NCBI GenBank assembly: GCA_030591795.1
Contig: JAUVAJ010000104.1
Coordinates: 1 to 6,612 of the forward strand
Source of the DNA: Desulfuromonadales bacterium
GTDB lineage: Bacteria > Desulfobacterota > Desulfuromonadia > Desulfuromonadales > UBA2294
Reading direction: 5' to 3'
DNA: 6,612 bases
Shown: in pieces, positions 1 to 6,583 of the stretch
How the letters are laid out: the number at the start of each line of letters is the position of its first letter
Position numbering within the stretch: position 1 is the stretch's first letter
Made by a program: the position numbers and the translations under genes
The notes under the pieces: model-generated
The model's input: only the letters and a program-made list of their open reading frames with translations
Told to the model about the DNA's origin: nothing
Databases searched by the model: none

Positions 1-23
1 ACTTTGATGATTTACATAGTGTT

Positions 24-211
24 TAATTAGTTTCTGTCCGGAAACCGCCCTTTTACGCAATCTCGACGTCAATCTGCACTTTTGATTGTGCGGCGTAAAG
101 TACTACGCCTCCGCTCAAATGCTAGATTTCCTTGACCTTGCGAAAAATTACTGGTTTCCAAAACAGAAACCAAACTACACTCATCCAGTGTTTCCGGATG
201 GACACTAATTA
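24..211. repeat. Palindromic MITE-like intergenic element with terminal inverted repeats
   Basis: The ends form an imperfect 22-bp inverted repeat: positions 24-45 match the reverse complement of 190-211 at 19 of 22 bases, including an uninterrupted 9-bp block (TCCGGAAAC at 37-45 against GTTTCCGGA at 190-198) and terminal TAATTA on both sides. A further inverted copy of the left arm lies inside at 153-170: GTTTCTGT and GGAAACC match 30-37 and 40-46, separated by 2 or 3 unmatched bases. The interior folds well, for example GCGG/CCGC enclosing CGTA/TACG at 90-97 and 104-114. No transposase is encoded, so this would be a non-autonomous element. The outermost TA on each side could be a target duplication of the IS630/mariner type, but TAATTA is itself palindromic, so the exact ends are uncertain. 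From memory only, similar intergenic repeats exist in Desulfuromonadales. A structured leader of corC is the alternative. This element fills almost all of the 223 bases before the first gene; I found no convincing promoter there. Confidence 0.55.
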
Positions 212-215
212 GGAG
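211..215 (+). promoter_or_regulatory. Ribosome binding site of the corC-like gene
   Basis: AGGAG lies 8 nt before the TTG at 224, a normal spacing. It supports TTG as the true start, since no ATG or GTG is suitably placed. Its first base is also the last base of the palindromic element, so the element reaches exactly to the translation signal. Confidence 0.75.
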
Positions 216-223
216 ACCTCATA

Positions 224-1084
224 TTGGACAACGATAGTCAAGGGGACGAACAAAACTTTATTGCCAGAGGACTGAGCCGGCTTCTGGGCCGTCGCCGAAT
301 CTCTTCTGAAAAAGAGTTGCAGGAAATTATCAGCGAGTCGGAAGCACGCGGTATTATCAATGAAGAAGAAGGCGATATGATCCAATCCGTCTTTGAGTTC
401 GGCGATACAATTGTCCGCGAAGTTATCGTTCCTCGTACAGATATGATCAACTGCAGTCACGATGCATCAATTCGTGATGTCCTTGACGCTATCATAAATT
501 CCGGCCACTCACGCATCCCGGTCTATGAAGGGACAAATGACCGTATTGTCGGGATCGTTTACGCTAAAGATCTGTTGCGTTATTGGGGTAGCGATGCGGA
601 CACAACTTGCGTTCAGCAGGTTATGCGTTCCCCATATTTTATTCCGGAAACGAAGAAAATTGAAGATCTTTTGCAGGAGTTCCGCTCCAAGCGGGTGCAT
701 ATTGCCATCGTTGTCGATGAATATGGTGGTACTTCAGGGCTGATAACAATTGAGGACCTTATCGAGGAGATCGTCGGTGAGATTCAGGATGAATATGATC
801 GTGAACCGGCTTTACTGGTAGCAGAAAAGAACGGAACAGTTCTGGTTGACGCTCGCCTGAGTATTGAAGAGATAGAAGAATATTTTGATGTCGAAATTAC
901 CCGGGAAAAATTCGATACCATTGGCGGCTATCTATTGCACTTATTGAACCACGTGCCGAAACCAGGCGAAGAGATCGTCGATGGTTCTTTACATATGTCA
1001 GTTGTTGATTGTGACGAACGCAAGATTAACTCGGTGCGTATACGCCGAGCGGACGCTTTCGACAAAAATGAGGTCGAAGAATAA
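224..1084 (+). CDS. corC: CBS-domain CorC/HlyC family protein (YbeX-like)
   Basis: This is a 286-residue cytoplasmic protein with no transmembrane segment and no N-terminal DUF21 domain, close in size to E. coli YbeX/CorC (about 290 residues). The order is an N-terminal helical stretch (about 1-65), CBS 1 (about 68-125, with VPRTDM at 69-74 and GHSRIPVY at 94-101), CBS 2 (about 131-190, with VDEYGGTSG at 164-172 and the acidic EDLIEEIVGEI at 177-187), and a C-terminal CorC/HlyC domain (about 200-276). CBS pairs in this family bind adenine nucleotides. The family has been linked to magnesium/cobalt efflux, and YbeX more recently to ribosome homeostasis; the exact job here cannot be read from sequence. 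The start is TTG, supported by AGGAG 8 nt upstream. The stop is 2 nt before lnt, as in the ybeX-lnt arrangement of enterobacteria, so the two are almost certainly co-transcribed and perhaps translationally coupled. The haemolysin label often given to this family is probably misleading. Confidence 0.9.
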   Translation: MDNDSQGDEQNFIARGLSRLLGRRRISSEKELQEIISESEARGIINEEEGDMIQSVFEFGDTIVREVIVPRTDMINCSHDASIRDVLDAIINSGHSRIPVYEGTNDRIVGIVYAKDLLRYWGSDADTTCVQQVMRSPYFIPETKKIEDLLQEFRSKRVHIAIVVDEYGGTSGLITIEDLIEEIVGEIQDEYDREPALLVAEKNGTVLVDARLSIEEIEEYFDVEITREKFDTIGGYLLHLLNHVPKPGEEIVDGSLHMSVVDCDERKINSVRIRRADAFDKNEVEE

Positions 1085-1086
1085 AT

Positions 1087-2616
1087 ATGTCGTTTCGTCC
1101 TGCTCGTGATTTTATAGTTGCTCTGGCCTCCGGCGTCCTGCTGGCAGCAGCTTTTCCTTTGTTTGACTGGTCGTTCGTCGCCTGGTTTGCTCTGACGCCG
1201 CTGTTTCTGGTGATGTCGCGGCGACCGTTTTTGTCCGGTTACGCCGCTGGTCTCGGGTTTTTTGCCGCAGCACTTTATTGGCTGAATATAGTCATGGTCA
1301 CCTATGGTCGACTGCCGCTTGCGTTGTCGATCCTGGCTTACCTTATCCTGGTCGGTTATCTGGCCTGTTTCTTTGCCTTACCTGTCTGGCTGGCAGAGCG
1401 GTTTCGCCGTCGTACCGGTTTATCGATTGTTGTTTCATTGCCAATTTTATGGATCGCCTTCGAGTTCTTGCGCGGCATTTTGTTGACCGGTTTTCCATGG
1501 GCGCTTATCGGTTATTCACAACATGACAATCTGAATCTGATTCAATCTGCCGATCTCCTCGGGGTTTATGGCATTAGTGGCCTGATCATATTTGCCAATT
1601 GTTTATTATCTAATTTACTTCGTGCTGTGTATTTTCTCGATAAAACACTTGTACCCAGGCGAGCCGTGATTATCTTTCTATTATTGTTCGTTGCGAACTG
1701 GGGTTATGGGGTCTGGTGTTTCGACCAGGATATAGATCGGGTTGATGTGCCGGTTACAGTTGGGTTGGTTCAAGGGAACATCGATCAGTCGATGAAATGG
1801 AATCCCGAAAATCAGTTGTCGACGATTCAAAACTATCTGTCTCTGTCGGAAAAAGCGATTGAAGAAGGTTCTCAATTAATAATCTGGCCGGAGAGTGCGA
1901 CTCCATTTTATCTTCAAGACCCTTCACCCCTCAGCCAGAGTGTTCGGCAAGTGGTTGTGCAAAACAATCAATATTTATTGACCGGGAGTCCAGCTTACGA
2001 GTATGAATCGGACGATATTCGTTACCTGAATAGTGCGTTTTTGTTGTCACCTGAGGGTGAATTTATCGGGCGCAGTGACAAGGTTCACTTGGTGCCGTTC
2101 GGTGAGTATGTTCCGTTGAGCAATTTACTACCATTCGTAAACAAGTTGGTTGTCGGAATCGGTGATTTTTCTCCCGGTTCGATCGAGCCTATCAGGATGC
2201 CTTACGGGAAGATTGGCGTCCTGGTCTGTTATGAGGGGATTTTTCCGGAATTAGCCAGGCAATATGTCAAGGCCGGGAGTGGATTGTTGATTAATGTAAC
2301 CAATGATGCCTGGTTCGGTCGTTCATCAGCGCCTTATCAGCATCTGGCGATGACTCGTTTCAGGGCGATTGAAAATAGACGCTGGCTTGTACGGGCTGCA
2401 AATACAGGTGTTTCGGCGATTATTGCTCCGTCTGGAGAGATTCTCTCTGCTGCATCGATATTCGAGCCGGACGTTGTTGTCGGCGACATTACCTTCCGTT
2501 CCGAGTTGAGCATATATACTCTTGTCGGTGATGTCTTGCCGATCATTTCTCTGTTACTTGGAATGTTCTGGTTTATCCGAAGCCGAAAGAAGTCGTTCGG
2601 ATCGAACAATAATTGA
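1087..2616 (+). CDS. lnt: Apolipoprotein N-acyltransferase Lnt
   Basis: This 509-residue integral inner-membrane enzyme transfers an acyl chain from a phospholipid to the N-terminal cysteine of diacylglyceryl apolipoproteins, the last step of lipoprotein maturation. About seven hydrophobic segments occupy residues 8-212 (roughly 8-26, 30-44, 52-72, 78-103, 112-131, 160-181, 192-212). A periplasmic nitrilase-like domain (about 222-470) follows, then a final membrane span (about 478-497), giving the eight-span topology of the family. The catalytic triad is visible: Glu269 in WPES, Lys332 in SDKVHLVPFGEY, and Cys381 in VLVCYEG. The supporting Glu340 (FGEY) and Glu383 (CYE) and the NDAWFG motif at 406-411 are also intact, so the enzyme should be active. 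The length matches E. coli Lnt (512). The ATG lies 2 nt after the corC stop with only a distant GAGGT (1070-1074) upstream, which suggests coupling to corC translation. A lipoprotein gene and a LolC/E-type gene lie downstream in the same window. Confidence 0.97.
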   Translation: MSFRPARDFIVALASGVLLAAAFPLFDWSFVAWFALTPLFLVMSRRPFLSGYAAGLGFFAAALYWLNIVMVTYGRLPLALSILAYLILVGYLACFFALPVWLAERFRRRTGLSIVVSLPILWIAFEFLRGILLTGFPWALIGYSQHDNLNLIQSADLLGVYGISGLIIFANCLLSNLLRAVYFLDKTLVPRRAVIIFLLLFVANWGYGVWCFDQDIDRVDVPVTVGLVQGNIDQSMKWNPENQLSTIQNYLSLSEKAIEEGSQLIIWPESATPFYLQDPSPLSQSVRQVVVQNNQYLLTGSPAYEYESDDIRYLNSAFLLSPEGEFIGRSDKVHLVPFGEYVPLSNLLPFVNKLVVGIGDFSPGSIEPIRMPYGKIGVLVCYEGIFPELARQYVKAGSGLLINVTNDAWFGRSSAPYQHLAMTRFRAIENRRWLVRAANTGVSAIIAPSGEILSAASIFEPDVVVGDITFRSELSIYTLVGDVLPIISLLLGMFWFIRSRKKSFGSNNN

Positions 2617-2624
2617 ATGAGCGC

Positions 2625-2653
2625 TTGCTCTGTAGAATGCAAGTCGATATAAT
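2625..2653 (+). promoter_or_regulatory. Sigma-70-type promoter for prfB
   Basis: A perfect -10 hexamer TATAAT lies at 2648-2653. TTGCTC at 2625-2630 sits 17 nt upstream as a weak -35 that keeps the TTG core. Transcription would begin near 2660, leaving a leader of about 20 nt before the prfB ATG. The site falls in the 64-bp gap after lnt, where a new transcription unit would be expected. Read-through from lnt is also possible, because I see no stem plus T-run terminator after lnt. Confidence 0.6.
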
Positions 2654-2680
2654 CCCGAATTCACTTTTGCAGGGGTACCT

Positions 2681-3776
2681 ATGTTTCGCGAAGAAAATGA
2701 GAGCATCGACAACTTAATAACCAAGCTCATTGAGCTGAGGAGGTATCTTTGACGTCGATGGCAAAAAAGAGCGTGTTGCAGAGCTCGAAGCAGAAATAGC
2801 TCGTCCCGGTTTTTGGGATTTGGGTGACCAGACGCAAGATCTGCTCAAAGAAAGAACCCGCCTGCAAAAAACCATCGAAGACTGTGACGGTGCCGAGCAG
2901 GAGTTGGATGATCTTCAGGTTCTGTCTGAGTTAGGTGAAGAGGGGGAAGACCAGGAAACTCTTGATGAGATAAAGGGTTTGCTTCCGGAGCTTGAAGCAC
3001 GTATTGCGCGGATGGAATTTGCCCGGATGCTCTCCGGTGAACATGATAGTTTTAACGCAATTTTCAGCATAAATGCCGGGGCCGGGGGGACGGAAGCCCA
3101 AGACTGGGCCGACATGCTCATGCGTATGTATTTGCGTTATTGTGAGAAGAAGGGGTTCAAAACCGAGATCACTGATTATCAACCTGGTGATGAAGCTGGC
3201 ATCAAAGGCACCACTTTCACGGTTGAAGGTGATTTTGCCTACGGTTGGCTGCGGGCCGAAATGGGAATTCATCGCCTGGTTCGGATTTCACCGTACGATT
3301 CAAATGCCAAGCGCCACACATCGTTTGCCTCTATCTTTGTATTTCCGGAGCTGCCAGACGACCTCAATGTCGAAATAATCGATAAAGACCTGAAAATAGA
3401 TACCTTTCGGGCCAGTGGCGCCGGTGGGCAGCATATCAATAAAACTGATTCGGCTATCCGGATCACACATATTCCGTCCGGTGTTGTGGTCGCTTGTCAG
3501 AGTCAACGAAGTCAGCATAAAAACAAGTCAACTGCCATGAAACAGTTGAAGGCACGACTGTTCGAGATGGAGCGACAGAAAAAGGCCGAAGAGGCTGAGG
3601 CGCTGGCCGGTGAGAAGAAGGAGATCGGCTGGGGTAGTCAGATTCGGTCTTATGTACTGCACCCGTATCGGATGGTTAAGGATCACCGCACCAACTATGA
3701 AGTCGGCAACACCGATGCAGTGCTCGATGGTGATCTTGATGGGTTTATTGAAGCCTACCTGCTGAGCAAATCCTGA
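2681..3776 (+). CDS. prfB: Peptide chain release factor 2 (RF2), made by +1 programmed frameshifting
   Basis: RF2 reads UGA and UAA stop codons in the ribosomal A site and triggers peptide release. The gene must be read as 2681-2749 joined to 2751-3776: 23 codons in the first frame, ending CTT, then a +1 shift over the in-frame TGA into GAC GTC GAT and 341 further codons. The product is 364 residues, against 365 in E. coli. The start ATG has AGGGG at 2671-2675, 5 nt upstream. The helical N-terminal domain is followed by the codon-recognition domain, whose tripeptide is SPY (residues 203-205) instead of the usual SPF. The catalytic GGQ loop is at 248-250 in SGAGGQHINKTDSA. The C-terminal domain has the typical HPYRMVKDHRTNYEVGN. 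A gene call beginning at the TTG at 2820 would lose the first 46 residues and is wrong. The Ig-like lipoprotein gene follows 29 nt later. Confidence 0.96.
2738..2753 (+). promoter_or_regulatory. prfB programmed +1 frameshift site (RF2 autoregulation)
   Basis: The site reads AGGAGG TAT CTT TGA C. An internal Shine-Dalgarno-like AGGAGG (2738-2743) stands 3 nt before the slippery CTT (2747-2749), which is followed by in-frame TGA (2750-2752) and C (2753), the poorest termination context. When RF2 is scarce, the ribosome pauses at UGA, the internal anti-SD pairing pulls it, and it shifts +1 to make full-length RF2. When RF2 is abundant, termination gives a 23-residue peptide. E. coli has AGGGGG in the same place; AGGAGG here is an ideal anti-SD match. 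Confidence 0.97.
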
Positions 3777-3796
3777 GATTGCGCAGATAGGATAAT

Positions 3797-3800
3797 GAGG
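3797..3800 (+). promoter_or_regulatory. Ribosome binding site deciding the lipoprotein start
   Basis: GAGG sits 5 nt before the ATG at 3806 but only 2 nt before the in-frame TTG at 3803. This makes ATG the better start. Confidence 0.6.
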
Positions 3801-3805
3801 AATTG

Positions 3806-5044
3806 ATGAAAGTCTTACGCTTTATAAATATATTATTGGCAAGTTTATTAGTCTTGATCCTGGCTGGCTGTGCGGCAGAAGAAGGTGACTTGACTCCGCC
3901 GGACGCAGCTGTTGATGCTGGTGTTATTGTATCTCCTACCAAAGAGACTACCGTTGTTTTTACAGGGACAATGGCATCTGATGCGTTGATTACTGCTGAT
4001 GCTTTGCCGGCCATTGCTGTGATAACAGCCCGAGATAATGTTGCTGGAACGTGGGAATGTACTGTTTCCGGTATGACTCCTGGATCAAACACCATTTGGG
4101 TTTACGCAACAGACCCAGTTGCTAATACTCGTACGATGCTGATTACTATCGAGGTTGATACCGTTGGGCCAATCATGACTATTTTACAATATCCAGAGGT
4201 TGCACAAGCTGGATCGTTTAGTTTTGCCGGGACAGTTGATGAGGCAGGTTCAACCGTATCGGTTGAGGTTTATGATTTGTCTGATCCTCCTGTTCTTGTG
4301 GCTTCATGGCCCGCTTTTGTCGATGCGAACATCTGGGATGTTAATCTAACGCTGTCTGATGGAGACTACAACGTCATCGCAACCGGCACTGATCGTCTTG
4401 GTAATGATTCGGTAGTCCCTGAAGAACAAACTATAAATATAGATTCAACAAGCCCTGTTCTTACGATAAACCCTTTATTGCCGGCCTTGTCTCTTCCGGT
4501 TGTTTTGAATACAGATGAAGACCTGCAAACCTTCGATGGAACAGCGCCCGCTGGCAGTTTGTTATCTGTTTCACCCTCTTCATCGCTAACCCAACCTATA
4601 GCCGGGGTCTGGGACGCAACCGTATCTGGGATCACTGCAGCAAACACTATCGTTACTTTTGATGTAGACAATGGCAGCACTATACAAAAAGTATTGGTTG
4701 TCAGAGATCAGACTGCACCTACGGTGGTTGAATGGACTTCTACAACACCCAGTACGGTCACTGTTGAATTTAATGAGTCAATGGATGCTACGACAATTCT
4801 GCCAGAGAATCTGTTAATTGAGGATTCTAACGATACTTTATTTAGTGTTTTGTCAGTAGTGCAAGATAATGACCGTACCTTTACCTTTACAACAACAGCC
4901 TCTTTACCGCTTGGTGAGTCGTACACTGCTACACTCCAGACGCCCCAACTTCCAACTGTTTGTTCTGTTGTAGATGGCTGCACGGTTGAAGACGGACGTG
5001 GCAACGGTCTTGCCGCCTCATATATCTGGCGATTCAATAAATAA
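3806..5044 (+). CDS. Uncharacterised Ig-like repeat lipoprotein
   Basis: I do not recognise a named protein. From the ATG the product is 412 residues. It opens with a lipoprotein signal peptide (Lys2 and Arg5, hydrophobic core about 6-19) and a lipobox LAGC with acylated Cys22. Residue +2 is Ala, so the E. coli Asp+2 inner-membrane retention signal is absent and outer-membrane sorting is likely. The mature part reads as three degenerate Ig-like modules (about 30-118, 119-213, 214-302). Their junctions share a D-x-T-x-P-like pattern (DTVGP at 118-122, DSTSP at 213-217, DQTAP at 301-305), and each has a central W-x-x-x-[VL] strand (W83, W177, W269). The C-terminal part (about 303-412) resembles the Big_5/SbsA Ig-like domain, with VTVEFNESMD at 318-327, and contains Cys386 and Cys392, close enough for a disulfide. 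There are no catalytic motifs, so a surface-structural or binding role is inferred. It lies between prfB and lysS, probably in their operon. An in-frame TTG at 3803 is the alternative start. Confidence 0.85.
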   Translation: MKVLRFINILLASLLVLILAGCAAEEGDLTPPDAAVDAGVIVSPTKETTVVFTGTMASDALITADALPAIAVITARDNVAGTWECTVSGMTPGSNTIWVYATDPVANTRTMLITIEVDTVGPIMTILQYPEVAQAGSFSFAGTVDEAGSTVSVEVYDLSDPPVLVASWPAFVDANIWDVNLTLSDGDYNVIATGTDRLGNDSVVPEEQTINIDSTSPVLTINPLLPALSLPVVLNTDEDLQTFDGTAPAGSLLSVSPSSSLTQPIAGVWDATVSGITAANTIVTFDVDNGSTIQKVLVVRDQTAPTVVEWTSTTPSTVTVEFNESMDATTILPENLLIEDSNDTLFSVLSVVQDNDRTFTFTTTASLPLGESYTATLQTPQLPTVCSVVDGCTVEDGRGNGLAASYIWRFNK

Positions 5045-5048
5045 ATGA

Positions 5049-5060
5049 CGACATATGTCG
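5049..5060. other. Perfect 12-bp palindrome before lysS
   Basis: CGACATATGTCG is its own reverse complement and lies in the 33-bp gap between the lipoprotein gene and lysS, 6 nt before the lysS Shine-Dalgarno sequence. It could be a small operator or chance; it has no loop or T-run, so it is not a terminator. Confidence 0.25.
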
Positions 5061-5077
5061 ATCTCAGGTGAGCTCAA

Positions 5078-6562
5078 ATGGAAGAACTGAACGATTTACT
5101 AAAACAGAGACGTGCCAAACTGGATGAACTGCGGGCGCAGGACATTAACCCGTTTGCCAATGATTTTAAAACAACCCATGTTGCCAATGATGTTCATCTG
5201 GCTCATGTCGGGCATGATAAAGAAGCTCTGGAGTCGATCGACACCGAGTATGTAATTGCTGGCCGGATTATGGCTCAGCGTGATTTTGGTAAAGCGGCTT
5301 TTATCCAACTGCAGGATCGTTCCGGCCGGTTGCAGGTTTATGTTGCCAAGCAGCAGGTTGGTGATGCAGCGTACGATACTTTCCGCAAGTTCGATGTCGG
5401 CGACATCGTCGGCGTGGCCGGTGTACCGTTTCGGACCAAGACTGACGAACTTTCTCTGCGTGCCAGTTCTATTAGGATTTTGACTAAATCGCTGCTACCG
5501 TTGCCGGAAAAGTGGCATGGTCTGACCGACGTCGAGACCCGTTACCGGCAGCGTTACCTCGACATGATCGTCAATCCTGACGTGCGGGAGACTTTCCGTA
5601 AACGGACCGAAATAATCCGTCTGATTCGTGATTTCATGCAACAGAAGGATTTTCTTGAAGTCGAAACGCCGATGATGCAGCCGATCGCCGGCGGCGCCAC
5701 GGCCAAACCGTTCACTACCCATCACAACACGCTGAAGATGGATCTGTTCCTGCGTATTGCTCCGGAGCTTTACCTTAAGAGGCTAGTGGTCGGTGGATTT
5801 GAGCGGGTATTTGAGATTAATCGTAATTTCCGTAACGAGGGGATTTCGATTCAGCATAATCCTGAATTTACCATGATGGAGTTTTATCAGGCCTACGCAA
5901 CCTATGAGGACCTGATGGATATGACTGAAGAGTTGATCTGTCATGTCGCCGAACAGGTTGTCGGTACTCTGAAATTTCCATACGGAGAAAAAGAAGTCGA
6001 TCTGACCGCTCCATGGGATCGTTTGACAGTTCGTGAAGCGATTGCCAAGTATGGAGATATCTCTCTGGATGACATGGAAGACCGGGACAAACTGTTCGCC
6101 TACGCCAAAAAGCTCGGACTGGAACTTGATCAAAATATCGGTCACGGTAAATTGCTGACCGAAGTCTTTGACGAGGTTGCCGAGCCGAACCTCTGGAACC
6201 CGACCTTTGTCACCGAATATCCGACCGAAGTATCGCCCTTATCTCGGCGTAATGATGCAAACCCCGAGGTCGTTGATCGCTTTGAACTGTTTGTTGTCGG
6301 ACGCGAGCTGGCCAACGCTTTTTCCGAGCTGAACGACCCGATCGATCAAAAAGGCCGCTTTGTCGATCAACTCAAAGAAAAAGAGGCTGGCGATGAGGAA
6401 GCACACGCCATGGATGAGGATTACATCCGTGCCCTCGAATATGGACTGCCGCCGACTGCTGGTGAGGGTATTGGTATAGATCGGCTGGTTATGCTGCTTA
6501 CCAATTCAGCATCGATTCGCGACGTCATTTTGTTCCCGCAAATGCGGCCTGAACATCTCTGA
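5078..6562 (+). CDS. lysS: Lysyl-tRNA synthetase, class II
   Basis: This 494-residue cytoplasmic enzyme attaches lysine to tRNA-Lys through a lysyl-adenylate. An N-terminal helix (about 1-20) leads into the OB-fold anticodon-binding domain (about 58-135, with [15 protein letters not shown] at 75-89). The class II catalytic core follows: motif 1 around 174-200 (FLEVETPMM, with the conserved Pro198), motif 2 around 245-270 ([20 protein letters not shown], with Arg252), and motif 3 around 460-490 ([12 protein letters not shown], with Arg469). The sequence ends in the typical FPQMRPE tail. All motifs are intact and the length fits bacterial LysRS (about 500). The ATG at 5078 is supported by AGGTGAG at 5066-5072, 5 nt upstream. 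There is no room for a T-box or other long leader in the 33-bp gap before it, so expression probably depends on the upstream prfB-lipoprotein transcript. A lolC/E-type gene follows 21 nt after the stop. Confidence 0.98.
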   Translation: MEELNDLLKQRRAKLDELRAQDINPFANDFKTTHVANDVHLAHVGHDKEALESIDTEYVIAGRIMAQRDFGKAAFIQLQDRSGRLQVYVAKQQVGDAAYDTFRKFDVGDIVGVAGVPFRTKTDELSLRASSIRILTKSLLPLPEKWHGLTDVETRYRQRYLDMIVNPDVRETFRKRTEIIRLIRDFMQQKDFLEVETPMMQPIAGGATAKPFTTHHNTLKMDLFLRIAPELYLKRLVVGGFERVFEINRNFRNEGISIQHNPEFTMMEFYQAYATYEDLMDMTEELICHVAEQVVGTLKFPYGEKEVDLTAPWDRLTVREAIAKYGDISLDDMEDRDKLFAYAKKLGLELDQNIGHGKLLTEVFDEVAEPNLWNPTFVTEYPTEVSPLSRRNDANPEVVDRFELFVVGRELANAFSELNDPIDQKGRFVDQLKEKEAGDEEAHAMDEDYIRALEYGLPPTAGEGIGIDRLVMLLTNSASIRDVILFPQMRPEHL

Positions 6563-6583
6563 TCCCGGAGACTGCTTTTTGTT

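Noticed and set aside
55..135. Short open frame on the minus strand within the palindromic element, about 22 codons starting at a TTG and ending at TAA (about 55-57).
   Set aside because: It is very short, has no well-placed ribosome binding site, is preceded closely by a stop, and lies wholly within the inverted-repeat element; probably spurious.
132..160. TTGACC at 132-137 as a -35 box for a corC promoter.
   Set aside because: No acceptable -10 hexamer lies 16-18 nt downstream, and the region is better explained as the interior of the repeat element.
182..206. Hairpin CATCC/GGATG (182-186 with 196-200) or AGTGT/ACACT (187-191 with 202-206) just before the corC ribosome binding site, as a riboswitch or attenuator.
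   Set aside because: The stems are only 5 bp, mutually exclusive, and part of the terminal repeat of the element. They match no riboswitch class I know.
2595..2607. GTTCG-GAT-CGAAC hairpin at the end of lnt as a terminator.
   Set aside because: The stem is 5 bp with a 3-nt loop, lies before the stop codon, and is followed by a mixed AT sequence without a T-run.
2337..2642. Minus-strand open frame of 101 codons overlapping the 3' end of lnt.
   Set aside because: It is antisense to the conserved nitrilase domain and last membrane span of Lnt, and has no recognisable protein features.
2820..3776. prfB beginning at the TTG at 2820.
   Set aside because: It would remove the conserved N-terminal helices; the upstream ATG at 2681 plus the frameshift site gives the correct full length.
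3745..4095. Minus-strand open frame of 116 codons overlapping the end of prfB and the start of the lipoprotein gene.
   Set aside because: It is a shadow of two well-supported plus-strand genes, and its composition mirrors the Ig-like repeat codons.
5783..6145. Minus-strand open frame of 120 codons inside lysS.
   Set aside because: It is antisense to the conserved catalytic core of LysRS; no independent support.
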